NCBI GenBank assembly: GCA_020059765.1
Contig: JAGVBM010000358.1
Coordinates: forward strand, 1-9,994
Source: Bacillota bacterium
Lineage (GTDB): Bacteria; Bacillota; Bacilli; Tumebacillales; Effusibacillaceae
Direction: 5' to 3'
Length of the DNA: 9,994 nt
The notes beneath the pieces were generated by a model that had not been told where the DNA came from, ran no database searches, and worked only from the letters and a program-made list of their open reading frames with translations. The number at the start of each line of letters is the position of its first letter. Position 1 is the stretch's first letter. Of the stretch, positions 1-6,349 are shown piece after piece. The position numbers were made by a program, and so were the translations under genes.

Positions 1-2
1 AT

Positions 3-117
3 AAGTTTTCAAGGCAACAAGTATAAGGGCAACGCGGGTCCCCGCCCAAATGCTTGCATTTGGGTGGGAAGAACTTTGGCTCGCCTGCACCTAAAGGCTT
101 GGCGAAGCCAAGTTTTC
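3..117. repeat. Compound palindromic element upstream of der, flanked by an 8-bp direct repeat
   Basis: This non-coding stretch contains several nested inverted repeats. GCGGG (34-38) faces CCCGC (41-45) across two bases. CCCAAATGC (45-53) and GCATTTGGG (56-64) form a perfect 9-bp palindrome, extendable to 13 bp by 41-44 with 65-68 including one G-T pair. AACTTTGGCTCGCC (72-85) is almost the reverse complement of GGCGAAGCCAAGTT (101-114), and CTTGGC-gaa-GCCAAG (98-112) is a local hairpin followed by TTTT. The octamer AAGTTTTC occurs at both 3-10 and 110-117. This layout looks like a dispersed intergenic repeat (REP/MITE-like) or a structured leader; I cannot tell which from one copy. There is no ORF in it and no convincing sigma-A promoter. 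Confidence 0.5.
98..116 (+). terminator. Possible weak intrinsic terminator or attenuator hairpin before der
   Basis: CTTGGC (98-103) pairs with GCCAAG (107-112) over a GAA loop and is followed at once by TTTT (113-116). It may end an upstream gene outside the window. It could also reduce read-through into der, because the arm at 101-114 can instead pair with 72-85. The stem is short and the T run is only four bases, so this is weak. Confidence 0.3.
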
Positions 118-141
118 TAAATGAAGGAAGGTATCCAAAGA

Positions 142-1455
142 ATGCCAACACCGGTTATTGCAATCGTAGGGCGTCCAAATGTAGGAAAATCAACACTTTT
201 TAACCGCTTGGCAGGGGAACGGATAGCCATCGTCGAAGATAAGCCTGGAATCACCCGGGACCGTATATATTCCTCTTCCGAATGGTTGAACCGCAAGTTT
301 CATATCATCGATACAGGTGGGATTGAAGTCGGGGGCGACGATGAAATTTTGTTGCGCATCCGGGAACAGGCTGAACTGGCCATGCAGGAAGCCCATGTGA
401 TTCTTTTTATGGTTGACGGACAAACGGGTTTGACCACACAAGACCGTGAAGTGGCAGAAATTTTGTTCCGTTCGAACAAACCTGTCATTCTCGCGGTCAA
501 CAAGTTGGACAATCCGAATATGTTAAACGAACGGTTCGACTTTTATGAGTTGGGATTGGGAGAACCTTTTCCGATCTCGGCCGGTCACGGAATCGGCCTT
601 GGCGATCTGTTGGAAGAATCCGCCAAATATTTTCCGCCGGAGGAAGAGGATGAATACAGCCCCGACACAATCAAATTTGCTCTGATCGGCCGTCCGAATG
701 TAGGAAAATCCTCTTTGGTCAATGCCATACTCGGCGAAGAACGGGTGCTCGTATCGGAAGTGGCAGGCACTACTCGAGACGCAATCGATACGCCTTTTAC
801 AAAGGACGAGCAGGAATTTGTCATCATCGACACAGCGGGGATGAGAAAACGGGGAAAGGTGTATGAAACCACTGAAAAATATTCTGTGCTGCGGGCGATG
901 CGAGCGATTGAACGATGTGAAGTCGCTTTGCTGGTGATTAATGGAGAAGAAGGAATTATTGAACAAGACAAACGGATTGCCGGATACGCATTGGAAGAAG
1001 GCAAGGCCATGCTGATCGTTGTCAATAAATGGGACGTGGTCGAAAAGGATGACAAAACCGCACACCGGTTTGAGCAGCAGATTCGCAAAGAATTTCCTTT
1101 TATGCCTTGGGCACCGGTTTTGTTTGTTTCCGCGAAAACAAAACAACGTGTGCCTCGCATAATCGAAGCAGTGGTCAAAGCGGCGGAAAACCATACCTTA
1201 AGGATTCCCACTTCCACCGTGAATTCGGTGATTGAAGACGCGGTGATGATGACCCCGCCACCGACAGACAAAGGGCGAAAACTGCGAATCAACTATGCAA
1301 CGCAAGTCGCCGTAAAACCGCCAGCATTTGCGATTTTTGCGAATGATCCCGAGTTGATGCACTTTTCCTATGAACGGTTTTTGGAAAACAGGTTACGGGA
1401 TGCTTTCGGATTCGAGGGAACACCGATTCGCTTGTTTATCAGAAAGAAATCCTAA
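142..1455 (+). CDS. der: Ribosome-assembly GTPase Der (EngA)
   Basis: Der is a double-GTPase factor needed for maturation of the 50S ribosomal subunit; it acts in the cytoplasm on pre-50S particles. The 437-residue product has the full family layout. GTPase domain 1 has GRPNVGKS at residues 10-17, DTGG at 57-60 and NKLD at 120-123. An acidic linker near 166-175 (PEEEDEY) leads to GTPase domain 2, with GRPNVGKS at 183-190, DTAG at 230-233 and NKWD at 295-298. A KH-like C-terminal domain follows from about 350, ending FGFEGTPIRLFIRKK. Length matches Bacillus Der (about 436 aa). An in-frame ATG exists at 121, but it lacks a Shine-Dalgarno sequence. The ATG at 142 follows AAGGAAGG (124-131) and gives the usual N-terminus MPTPVIAIVGRPNVGKS. 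It probably heads an operon with plsY, 40 bases downstream. No promoter is evident in the 120 bases upstream. Confidence 0.97.
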   Translation: MPTPVIAIVGRPNVGKSTLFNRLAGERIAIVEDKPGITRDRIYSSSEWLNRKFHIIDTGGIEVGGDDEILLRIREQAELAMQEAHVILFMVDGQTGLTTQDREVAEILFRSNKPVILAVNKLDNPNMLNERFDFYELGLGEPFPISAGHGIGLGDLLEESAKYFPPEEEDEYSPDTIKFALIGRPNVGKSSLVNAILGEERVLVSEVAGTTRDAIDTPFTKDEQEFVIIDTAGMRKRGKVYETTEKYSVLRAMRAIERCEVALLVINGEEGIIEQDKRIAGYALEEGKAMLIVVNKWDVVEKDDKTAHRFEQQIRKEFPFMPWAPVLFVSAKTKQRVPRIIEAVVKAAENHTLRIPTSTVNSVIEDAVMMTPPPTDKGRKLRINYATQVAVKPPAFAIFANDPELMHFSYERFLENRLRDAFGFEGTPIRLFIRKKS

Positions 1456-1495
1456 CAGAGAGGCCAACGAGTTCACATAACTGGGGGAGAAACGG

Positions 1496-2083
1496 GTGCA
1501 CATCTTGTTGACGGTTTTGGCAGGTTATCTTTTAGGCTCGATTTCGTTCAGTTACCTGATCGGCAAATTCACAGCCGGAATCGACATTCGGGAACACGGT
1601 TCCGGAAATGCGGGTGCCACCAATACTTTGCGTGTTTTGGGGAAACGGGCGGCAGCCTTCGTGTTTTTGGCTGATGGATTAAAAGGTGCACTGGCAGTTT
1701 GGATCGGTTATTTGATTACCGGCTCGGAAGCAGGCATGGCTTTGTCTGGCCTTGGCGCCATTGCCGGTCACAACTGGCCAGTCTTCTTTGGTTTCAGAGG
1801 CGGCAAAGGGGTTGCGACGACCATCGGAGTGATTGTCAGTGTCGCGTTTTTGCCCGCTTTGTACTCGGGGATCTTGGCAATCCTGCTGTTGCTGATCACA
1901 CGTATCGTGTCCCTTGCTTCACTCACGTTTCTGACACTGCTCCCGTTCAGCATTTTATTGTCTGACAAGCCTGCGGCTTATGTTTGGATGTCCATCGGGA
2001 TGGCGGTCATGTCCTATTGGCGGCATCGGAGCAACATTATGCGCCTCTTGCAGGGTAAAGAGAACCGCATCGGGAAAAAATAA
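1496..2083 (+). CDS. plsY: Acyl-phosphate:glycerol-3-phosphate acyltransferase PlsY
   Basis: PlsY is an integral membrane enzyme that moves the acyl group from acyl-phosphate (made by PlsX) to position 1 of sn-glycerol 3-phosphate, giving lysophosphatidate, the first committed phospholipid intermediate. The 195-residue product has five or more hydrophobic segments and the three conserved PlsY motifs: GSGNAGATN at 35-43, GHNWPVFFGFRGGKGVATT at 91-109 (glycine-rich phosphate-binding loop), and a basic C-terminal motif starting RHRSNIMRLLQGKEN at 176. Length matches the family (about 190-200 aa). The start is GTG at 1496, supported by GGGGGAG at 1483-1489. It lies 40 bases after der and 21 before gpsA, so the three are probably co-transcribed. 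gpsA supplies its acceptor substrate. Confidence 0.95.
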   Translation: MHILLTVLAGYLLGSISFSYLIGKFTAGIDIREHGSGNAGATNTLRVLGKRAAAFVFLADGLKGALAVWIGYLITGSEAGMALSGLGAIAGHNWPVFFGFRGGKGVATTIGVIVSVAFLPALYSGILAILLLLITRIVSLASLTFLTLLPFSILLSDKPAAYVWMSIGMAVMSYWRHRSNIMRLLQGKENRIGKK

Positions 2084-2104
2084 ACCGGGTTTAGGAGGAG
2101 ATCT

Positions 2105-3145
2105 ATGGATCGTTCAATCGCTGTGATCGGGGCGGGAAGTTGGGGAACGGCCTTGGCCATGGTCTTGGCCGACAACGGACTGAAGGTGAATTTATGGGCA
2201 CGCCGGCAAGAAGTGGTGGACGAAATTCAATCCTCGCGCACCAACTCCCGGTATTTGCCCGATGTGCAATTGCCGGAAACGATTGTCCCCACCAGCAATC
2301 TCGAACAGGCTGTCAAAGACCAGAACCGCGTGTTGGTCGTGATGCCATCCGTTGCTTTTCGCGATACAATGAAGCTCCTGTCGCTTTACATGCATTCCGA
2401 TGCAAAATTGATTCATGCTACCAAAGGATTCGATGCAGACAGCCAGGTTCGGATGAGTCAGGTGATTCGTGAGGAAATTCCCCACTTGCATCCTGATCAT
2501 CTTGCGGTGCTGTCCGGACCCAGTCATGCGGAAGAAGTTTCGCGGCGTTGTCCGACAACGGTTGTAGTGGCCAGCCGCAACCAGTCTACCGCAGAAGAGT
2601 TTCAGGATTTGTTCATGAACTCCTATTTTCGTGTATATACCAATCCTGACGTTGTCGGCACGGAACTCGGCGGCGCCTTGAAAAACATCATTGCTTTGGG
2701 AGTCGGATTGTCAGACGGCTTGCAATTTGGCGACAATGCCAAAGCCGCGTTAATGACACGAGGATTGATGGAAATTTCCCGTTTGGGCATCAAATTGGGG
2801 GCTGCGCAAATGACGTTTGCCGGTCTTGCGGGGATCGGAGATTTGATCGTGACGTGTACGTCGAAGCACAGCCGGAATTGGCGGGCCGGTTATCAATTGG
2901 GACAGGGGAAAACGCTGGATGAAGTGCTGTCTTCCATGAATATGGTCGTGGAAGGGGTCAATGCCACCAAAGCAGCCTTCCTACTGGCGAGCAGACATCA
3001 TGTGGAAATGCCGATTACGTCAGCGATTTATCAAGTTCTGTTTGCAGGAAAAAGCCCGAGGGATGCGGTGGAAGACTTGATGGGACGCGGCAAAACCCAC
3101 GAGATGGAGGAAGTGGCCCGTTTCTCGATCAATTGGGAATCCTAG
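2105..3145 (+). CDS. gpsA: Glycerol-3-phosphate dehydrogenase [NAD(P)+] GpsA
   Basis: GpsA reduces dihydroxyacetone phosphate to sn-glycerol 3-phosphate with NAD(P)H in the cytoplasm, supplying the backbone for phospholipids. The 346-residue product starts with a Rossmann fold (GAGSWG at 9-14). Further conserved parts are TKGF at 106-109, SGPSHAEEV at 138-146, the catalytic-lysine motif GGALKNIIALG with K193, and GLAGIGDLIVTCTS (240-253) followed by SRNWRAG (256-262), which holds the phosphate-binding arginine. Length equals Bacillus GpsA (about 345 aa). The ATG at 2105 follows a strong AGGAGGAG at 2093-2100. It is directly downstream of plsY, whose substrate it makes. No intrinsic terminator is visible after its stop, so some read-through into gcvH is possible. 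Confidence 0.96.
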   Translation: MDRSIAVIGAGSWGTALAMVLADNGLKVNLWARRQEVVDEIQSSRTNSRYLPDVQLPETIVPTSNLEQAVKDQNRVLVVMPSVAFRDTMKLLSLYMHSDAKLIHATKGFDADSQVRMSQVIREEIPHLHPDHLAVLSGPSHAEEVSRRCPTTVVVASRNQSTAEEFQDLFMNSYFRVYTNPDVVGTELGGALKNIIALGVGLSDGLQFGDNAKAALMTRGLMEISRLGIKLGAAQMTFAGLAGIGDLIVTCTSKHSRNWRAGYQLGQGKTLDEVLSSMNMVVEGVNATKAAFLLASRHHVEMPITSAIYQVLFAGKSPRDAVEDLMGRGKTHEMEEVARFSINWES

Positions 3146-3162
3146 CACGAATCAGCAAAATC

Positions 3163-3171
3163 TGCTACAAT
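3163..3171 (+). promoter_or_regulatory. Candidate extended -10 promoter for gcvH-lipM
   Basis: TGCTACAAT matches the extended -10 form TG-N-TATAAT in 5 of 6 hexamer positions and lies just after the gpsA stop, about 95 bases before gcvH. There is no good -35 hexamer 16-18 bases upstream (3143-3148 is TAGCAC), so the call rests on the extended -10 alone. It would allow gcvH-lipM to be expressed apart from der-plsY-gpsA. Confidence 0.4.
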
Positions 3172-3264
3172 TTTATCGACTGGGCAAAGGATGCCATGTT
3201 ACAAGCAGGTCATCACAAGAAAGCTTCCCAGAAGTTTCCTGACTTTGAAAAGGAGGATATCGTT

Positions 3265-3648
3265 ATGAGCAACGTACCGCAGGAAATGAAGTATTCAAAG
3301 GAGCACGAGTGGGTTCGCGTGGAGGGAAACAAGGCGTACATAGGAATTACCGATTTTGCCCAATCGGAATTGGGTGACATCGTTTTTGTCGAGCTGCCTG
3401 AAACAGGTGACGAACTCGTTCAAAATTCCACATTTGGAACCGTCGAATCGGTGAAAACAGTTTCTGACCTTTATGCACCTGTGAGCGGTACCATTTTGGA
3501 GATTAACGAATCACTGACGGATTCCCCCGAAAAAGTAAACGAATCTCCCTACGGCGAAGGTTGGATGGTGGTCGTAGAACTGAAAGATGCCGGTGAATTG
3601 GACAACTTGTTGACCGCAGAACAGTATGAAGAAATCATCAAAGGCTGA
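3265..3648 (+). CDS. gcvH: Glycine cleavage system H protein
   Basis: GcvH is the small lipoylated carrier of the glycine cleavage complex. In Bacilli it is also the first acceptor of octanoyl groups in lipoate synthesis and passes them on to the 2-oxoacid dehydrogenases. The 127-residue product is full length. The lipoyl-lysine motif is ESVKTVS, with K64 the modified lysine, within FGTVESVKTVSDLYAPVSG. The usual C-terminal motif (LTAEQYEEI) is present. The ATG at 3265 is preceded by AAGGAGGAT (3250-3258) and gives the expected N-terminus. The frame stays open upstream to 3133, overlapping gpsA, but those 44 codons (rich in Cys, Ile and Lys, resembling no H protein) are untranslated leader. 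Its stop is 6 bases before lipM, which encodes the enzyme that acts on it. No other glycine-cleavage gene (gcvT, gcvPA, gcvPB) is nearby. Confidence 0.96.
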   Translation: MSNVPQEMKYSKEHEWVRVEGNKAYIGITDFAQSELGDIVFVELPETGDELVQNSTFGTVESVKTVSDLYAPVSGTILEINESLTDSPEKVNESPYGEGWMVVVELKDAGELDNLLTAEQYEEIIKG

Positions 3649-3654
3649 CGCCAA

Positions 3655-4482
3655 GTGGAAACCTGGCGTCTGATTTCTACGGGAAGTCTGTCGCCTGCTG
3701 AAAACATGGCGGTTGATGAAGCGATTTTGATCGCTCACAGCAAAGGCCTCGTGCCGCCTACCGTCCGATTTTTCGGATGGAATCCGCCGACGTTGTCGAT
3801 CGGTTATTTTCAAAAGATTGCCGATGTGGATTTTGACTCGCTGCGGCAAAAGGGCCTGGGGTTCGTACGTCGACCGACGGGCGGCCGCGCCGTTTTACAT
3901 GACCGGGAACTGACCTATTCGATCGTGGTTTCCGAATCCCACCCGCAGATGCCAAGTTCGGTTAATGAATCCTATCGCGTCCTGTCGATGGGGTTGGTGG
4001 AAGGATTCCGTCAGTTGGGACTGTCGGCCGACATGGTGTCATTAGCGACGGAGGATGAGAAGCGCAAGTACGAGTCACTGGGTTCAGCCGCTTGTTTTGA
4101 TTCCCCTTCCTGGTATGAATTGGTAGTGGAAGGGAAAAAAGTGACAGGCAGTGCCCAAATGCGCCAGCTGGGTGTGATTTTACAGCACGGATCGATTTTG
4201 CTGGATCTCGATGTGGATCTTCTGTTTTCTGTATTGCGTTTTTCGTCAGAGAAACTGCGTGAACGGATGAGAAACGGCTTTCTTGAAAAAGCGGTATCGA
4301 TCAAACAAATCACAGGCCGTGACTTGACGTTTCAGGAGGCGGAAACGGCTTTTTGGCGGGGATTTGAAAAAGGGCTGCGAGTTCGTCTGGAACCATCGGA
4401 ACTGACAGCGGAAGAACGACAGCTTGCGAAGGAATTGGTTGACACAAAATACGGCGCAGCTGATTGGAATGAAAAACGGTAA
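3655..4482 (+). CDS. lipM: Octanoyl-[acyl-carrier-protein]:GcvH N-octanoyltransferase LipM
   Basis: LipM takes octanoate from acyl-carrier protein and attaches it to the lysine of GcvH, beginning de novo lipoate synthesis. LipA then inserts sulfur and LipL moves the group to other proteins. The 275-residue product has the biotin/lipoate-ligase fold features: RRPTGGRAVLHD at 72-83, the acyl-thioester cysteine C147 in SAACFDSPSWYELVVEGKK, the conserved lysine in GKKVTGSAQ (about K162), and GVILQHGSILLDLD at 173-186. C147 in the middle of the chain separates LipM from LipB and from ATP-dependent LplA ligases. The closely related LipL amidotransferase is the main alternative, but METWRLISTG at the start and TKYGAADWNEKR at the end resemble LipM of Bacillus. 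The start is GTG at 3655 with only a weak AAAGG (3640-3644), so translation is probably coupled to gcvH. A strong terminator follows. Confidence 0.93.
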   Translation: METWRLISTGSLSPAENMAVDEAILIAHSKGLVPPTVRFFGWNPPTLSIGYFQKIADVDFDSLRQKGLGFVRRPTGGRAVLHDRELTYSIVVSESHPQMPSSVNESYRVLSMGLVEGFRQLGLSADMVSLATEDEKRKYESLGSAACFDSPSWYELVVEGKKVTGSAQMRQLGVILQHGSILLDLDVDLLFSVLRFSSEKLRERMRNGFLEKAVSIKQITGRDLTFQEAETAFWRGFEKGLRVRLEPSELTAEERQLAKELVDTKYGAADWNEKR

Positions 4483-4496
4483 CCGGCATATATATA

Positions 4497-4527
4497 GCAC
4501 TCGGAAGCATATTCCGAGTGCTTTTTT
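4497..4527 (+). terminator. Intrinsic terminator of the gcvH-lipM unit
   Basis: GCACTCGGAA (4497-4506) and TTCCGAGTGC (4512-4521) form a perfect 10-bp stem with a GCATA loop, followed by six Ts (4522-4527). It lies 14 bases after the lipM stop and insulates the vegetative genes from spoIVA. Confidence 0.93.
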
Positions 4528-4556
4528 GTTGGGCTTGTTCTAAAACGCCGCACGGC

Positions 4557-4585
4557 GCATATTCATAGAGCAGAAAGTATATAGT
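4557..4585 (+). promoter_or_regulatory. Candidate sigma-E promoter 1 for spoIVA
   Basis: GCATATT (4557-4563) fits the -35 element of sporulation sigma-E. After 14 bases, TATATAGT (4578-4585) fits the -10 consensus CATACAnT in 5 of 7 defined positions. spoIVA of Bacillus is expressed in the mother cell under sigma-E, so a sigma-E promoter is expected here. It lies downstream of the lipM terminator. Confidence 0.45.
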
Positions 4586-4604
4586 TCCCTGCAAAGCCGC
4601 CTCG

Positions 4605-4632
4605 GAATAATTCTCTTGGTGTTTCATATATA
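4605..4632 (+). promoter_or_regulatory. Candidate sigma-E promoter 2 for spoIVA
   Basis: GAATAAT (4605-4611), a 13-base spacer and CATATATA (4625-4632) form a second sigma-E-like pair. The -10 keeps CATA-A of the consensus. It lies closer to the gene than promoter 1 and inside the dyad at 4613-4650. Two sigma-E promoters for spoIVA would agree with what I recall for Bacillus subtilis. Confidence 0.4.
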
Positions 4633-4650
4633 TGGTACAAACTCCAAGAG
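4613..4650. promoter_or_regulatory. Near-perfect 12-bp dyad overlapping spoIVA promoter region (operator or leader hairpin)
   Basis: CTCTTGGTGTTT (4613-4624) and AAACTCCAAGAG (4639-4650) are inverted repeats matching at 11 of 12 positions around a 14-base centre that contains the palindrome CATATATATG (4625-4634). The dyad covers the -10 of promoter candidate 2. GGTACAAA (4634-4641), in its right half, loosely resembles a SpoIIID-type site. It could be an operator, or a hairpin in a transcript begun at promoter 1. There is no T run, so it is not a terminator. Confidence 0.45.
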
Positions 4651-4716
4651 GCTGAGGAGGGATGAAAAGGGGGCAGCGGTTACTTCTACGCCGACAAAAC
4701 GCAAGGAGGGAAAAGC

Positions 4717-6195
4717 GTGGAAAAGTTGGACATTTTTAAAGATATTGCGGAGCGAACAGGTGGGGATATTTATCTCGGCGTAGTGGGCCCTGTTCGGACC
4801 GGAAAGTCAACTTTTATCAAGAAGTTCATGGAACTTATTGTACTCCCCAATATCGCCGATGAAGCAGACCGGGTACGCGCCACTGATGAATTGCCGCAAA
4901 GCGCCGCCGGTCGCACCATCATGACCACCGAGCCGAAATTTATTCCAAATCAGGCTGTCGAAATCAACGTGGTAGAAGGAATTGACATTAATGTCCGTGT
5001 CGTCGATTGTGTCGGTTATGCGGTGGAAGGGGCACGCGGCTATGAAGACGAAAACGGTCCCCGGATGGTATCCACCCCCTGGTTTGATGAACCGATTCCG
5101 TTCCAAGAGGCAGCCGAAATCGGGACCCGAAAAGTGATTCAGGATCATTCGACGATCGGTCTTGTCATCACGACAGACGGAACAATCGCGGAAATACCGC
5201 GAGGGTCTTATCTGAAAGCGGAAGAACGGGTGGTTTCCGAATTGAAAGAGTTAGGCAAACCATTCGTGATGGTGATTAACTCCACTCGTCCGCATCATCC
5301 GGAAACGGAAGCACTGCGGAGCGAACTGGTTGAAAAATATGACATTCCGGTCGTTGCGTTGTCAGTCGCCACCATGAACCAGGATGACATTATGGTGGTG
5401 CTGCGGGAAGCCCTCTATGAATTCCCTGTGCATGAGGTGAACGTCAATCTTCCTTCCTGGGTCATGGTGCTGGATCAAGACCACTGGCTGCGGACCAACT
5501 TCGAAGAAAGTGTCCGCAATACGGTGGAAGATATCCGTCGTCTGCGTGACATTGATCGGGTGGTAGGCGCATTCAATGAGTACGATTTCATTTCTCGCGC
5601 GGCCTTGGCCCGCATGGACATGGGGCAGGGGATTGCCGACATCGACCTGATGGCTCCCGATGAATTGTATGATCAGATTTTGACAGAAATTGTCGGGGTT
5701 GAAATTCGCGGAAAAGATCATTTGCTGCAGATGATGAAAGATTTTACGACTGCCAAACGGGAATACGACAAGGTGGCGGAAGCTCTGCGGATGGTCAAGT
5801 TGACAGGGTACGGCATTGCACCGCCGGTACTGGAAGAAATGGCGTTGGATGAACCGGAATTGATCCGTCAGGGACCCCGGTTTGGAGTACGTTTGCGGGC
5901 GACGGCTCCTTCGATTCACATGATTCGCGTGGACGTAGAATCGGAATTTGCCCCGATTGTCGGTACGGAAAAACAAAGTGAAGAACTAGTCCGTTATCTG
6001 ATGCAGGATTTTGAAGAAGATCCCTTGAAAATCTGGGATTCCGACATTTTTGGGAAATCCCTGTCTTCAATTGTTCGGGAAGGAATCTCGGCAAAATTGG
6101 CCATGATGCCGGAGAATGCTCAGTATAAATTGAAAGAAACACTGGAGCGAATCATTAACGAAGGCAGTGGCGGTCTAATCGCCATTATTTTGTAA
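4717..6195 (+). CDS. spoIVA: Stage IV sporulation protein A (spore coat morphogenetic ATPase)
   Basis: SpoIVA forms the base layer of the spore coat. It is made in the mother cell, binds the small membrane protein SpoVM at the forespore surface and polymerises after ATP hydrolysis. The 492-residue product has the same length as B. subtilis SpoIVA. It keeps the Walker A motif GPVRTGKST at 24-32 with K30, the threonine pair in TIMTTEPKF (T70/T71, sensor threonines), and VVDCVGY with D97 (Walker B). The middle domain follows (EVNVNLPSWVMVL near 245), and the C-terminus ends GSGGLIAIIL, the region known to contact SpoVM. The start is GTG at 4717 after AAGGAGGG (4703-4710). It is a single-gene unit between two intrinsic terminators, with sigma-E-like promoters upstream. 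The neighbour hup is also next to spoIVA in Bacillus. Confidence 0.98.
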   Translation: MEKLDIFKDIAERTGGDIYLGVVGPVRTGKSTFIKKFMELIVLPNIADEADRVRATDELPQSAAGRTIMTTEPKFIPNQAVEINVVEGIDINVRVVDCVGYAVEGARGYEDENGPRMVSTPWFDEPIPFQEAAEIGTRKVIQDHSTIGLVITTDGTIAEIPRGSYLKAEERVVSELKELGKPFVMVINSTRPHHPETEALRSELVEKYDIPVVALSVATMNQDDIMVVLREALYEFPVHEVNVNLPSWVMVLDQDHWLRTNFEESVRNTVEDIRRLRDIDRVVGAFNEYDFISRAALARMDMGQGIADIDLMAPDELYDQILTEIVGVEIRGKDHLLQMMKDFTTAKREYDKVAEALRMVKLTGYGIAPPVLEEMALDEPELIRQGPRFGVRLRATAPSIHMIRVDVESEFAPIVGTEKQSEELVRYLMQDFEEDPLKIWDSDIFGKSLSSIVREGISAKLAMMPENAQYKLKETLERIINEGSGGLIAIIL

Positions 6196-6229
6196 CGCTG
6201 AACTGACAATTGAGTACGACACTTCCCCG

Positions 6230-6260
6230 AAAAGAAGGGTGATCATGCCCTTCTTTTTTT
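6230..6260 (+). terminator. Intrinsic terminator of spoIVA
   Basis: AAAAGAAGGG (6230-6239) pairs with CCCTTCTTTT (6248-6257) across an 8-base loop. The 3' side runs into seven Ts (6254-6260). It ends the sporulation transcript before the constitutively needed hup gene. Confidence 0.9.
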
Positions 6261-6265
6261 CTTTC

Positions 6266-6294
6266 TTTATTTTCTCCTGAATAATTGTTATAAA
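6266..6294 (+). promoter_or_regulatory. Candidate sigma-A promoter for hup
   Basis: TATAAA (6289-6294) is a good -10 hexamer, placed 17 bases after a weak -35, TTTATT (6266-6271). An alternative pair is TTGTTA (6285-6290) with TAATAC (6309-6314). Some promoter must lie between the spoIVA terminator and hup, because HU is needed in growing cells. Which pair is used cannot be decided by eye. Confidence 0.35.
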
Positions 6295-6349
6295 AATGGA
6301 AACAACGGTAATACTGCGATGTAGAGAGCCCGGGAGAGGGGGTGTGATC

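Noticed and set aside
121..141. Upstream in-frame ATG for der giving seven extra residues (MKEGIQR).
   Set aside because: It has no ribosome binding site, and the AAGGAAGG that serves the ATG at 142 lies inside it. Der proteins begin close to the (P)VIAIVGRPNVGKS motif.
169..711. Repeated 13-base identity (ATGTAGGAAAATC) at two places in der.
   Set aside because: It encodes the same Walker A sequence in the two GTPase domains, so it is explained by the protein's internal duplication.
523..1292. Long open frames on the minus strand across der, and similar ones across spoIVA and the synthetase gene.
   Set aside because: They overlap strongly conserved + strand genes completely, have no ribosome sites and encode low-plausibility proteins; they follow from the codon use of the sense genes.
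3133..3264. 44-codon N-terminal extension of gcvH overlapping the end of gpsA.
   Set aside because: GcvH homologues start at the ATG at 3265, which has an AAGGAGGAT site. The extension has no ribosome site and does not resemble H proteins.
4546..4557. CGCCG-ca-CGGCG palindrome between lipM and spoIVA.
   Set aside because: It is only 5 bp. On the minus strand it is followed by TTTT, but no minus-strand gene ends there, so a terminator call is not justified.
4662..4739. Short 25-codon frame in the spoIVA leader (MKRGQRLLLRRQ...) beginning after GAGGAGG and overlapping the spoIVA start.
   Set aside because: The Shine-Dalgarno directly abuts the ATG (about one base), too close for initiation, and nothing else supports it. 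Conservation in relatives would reopen the question of a leader peptide.
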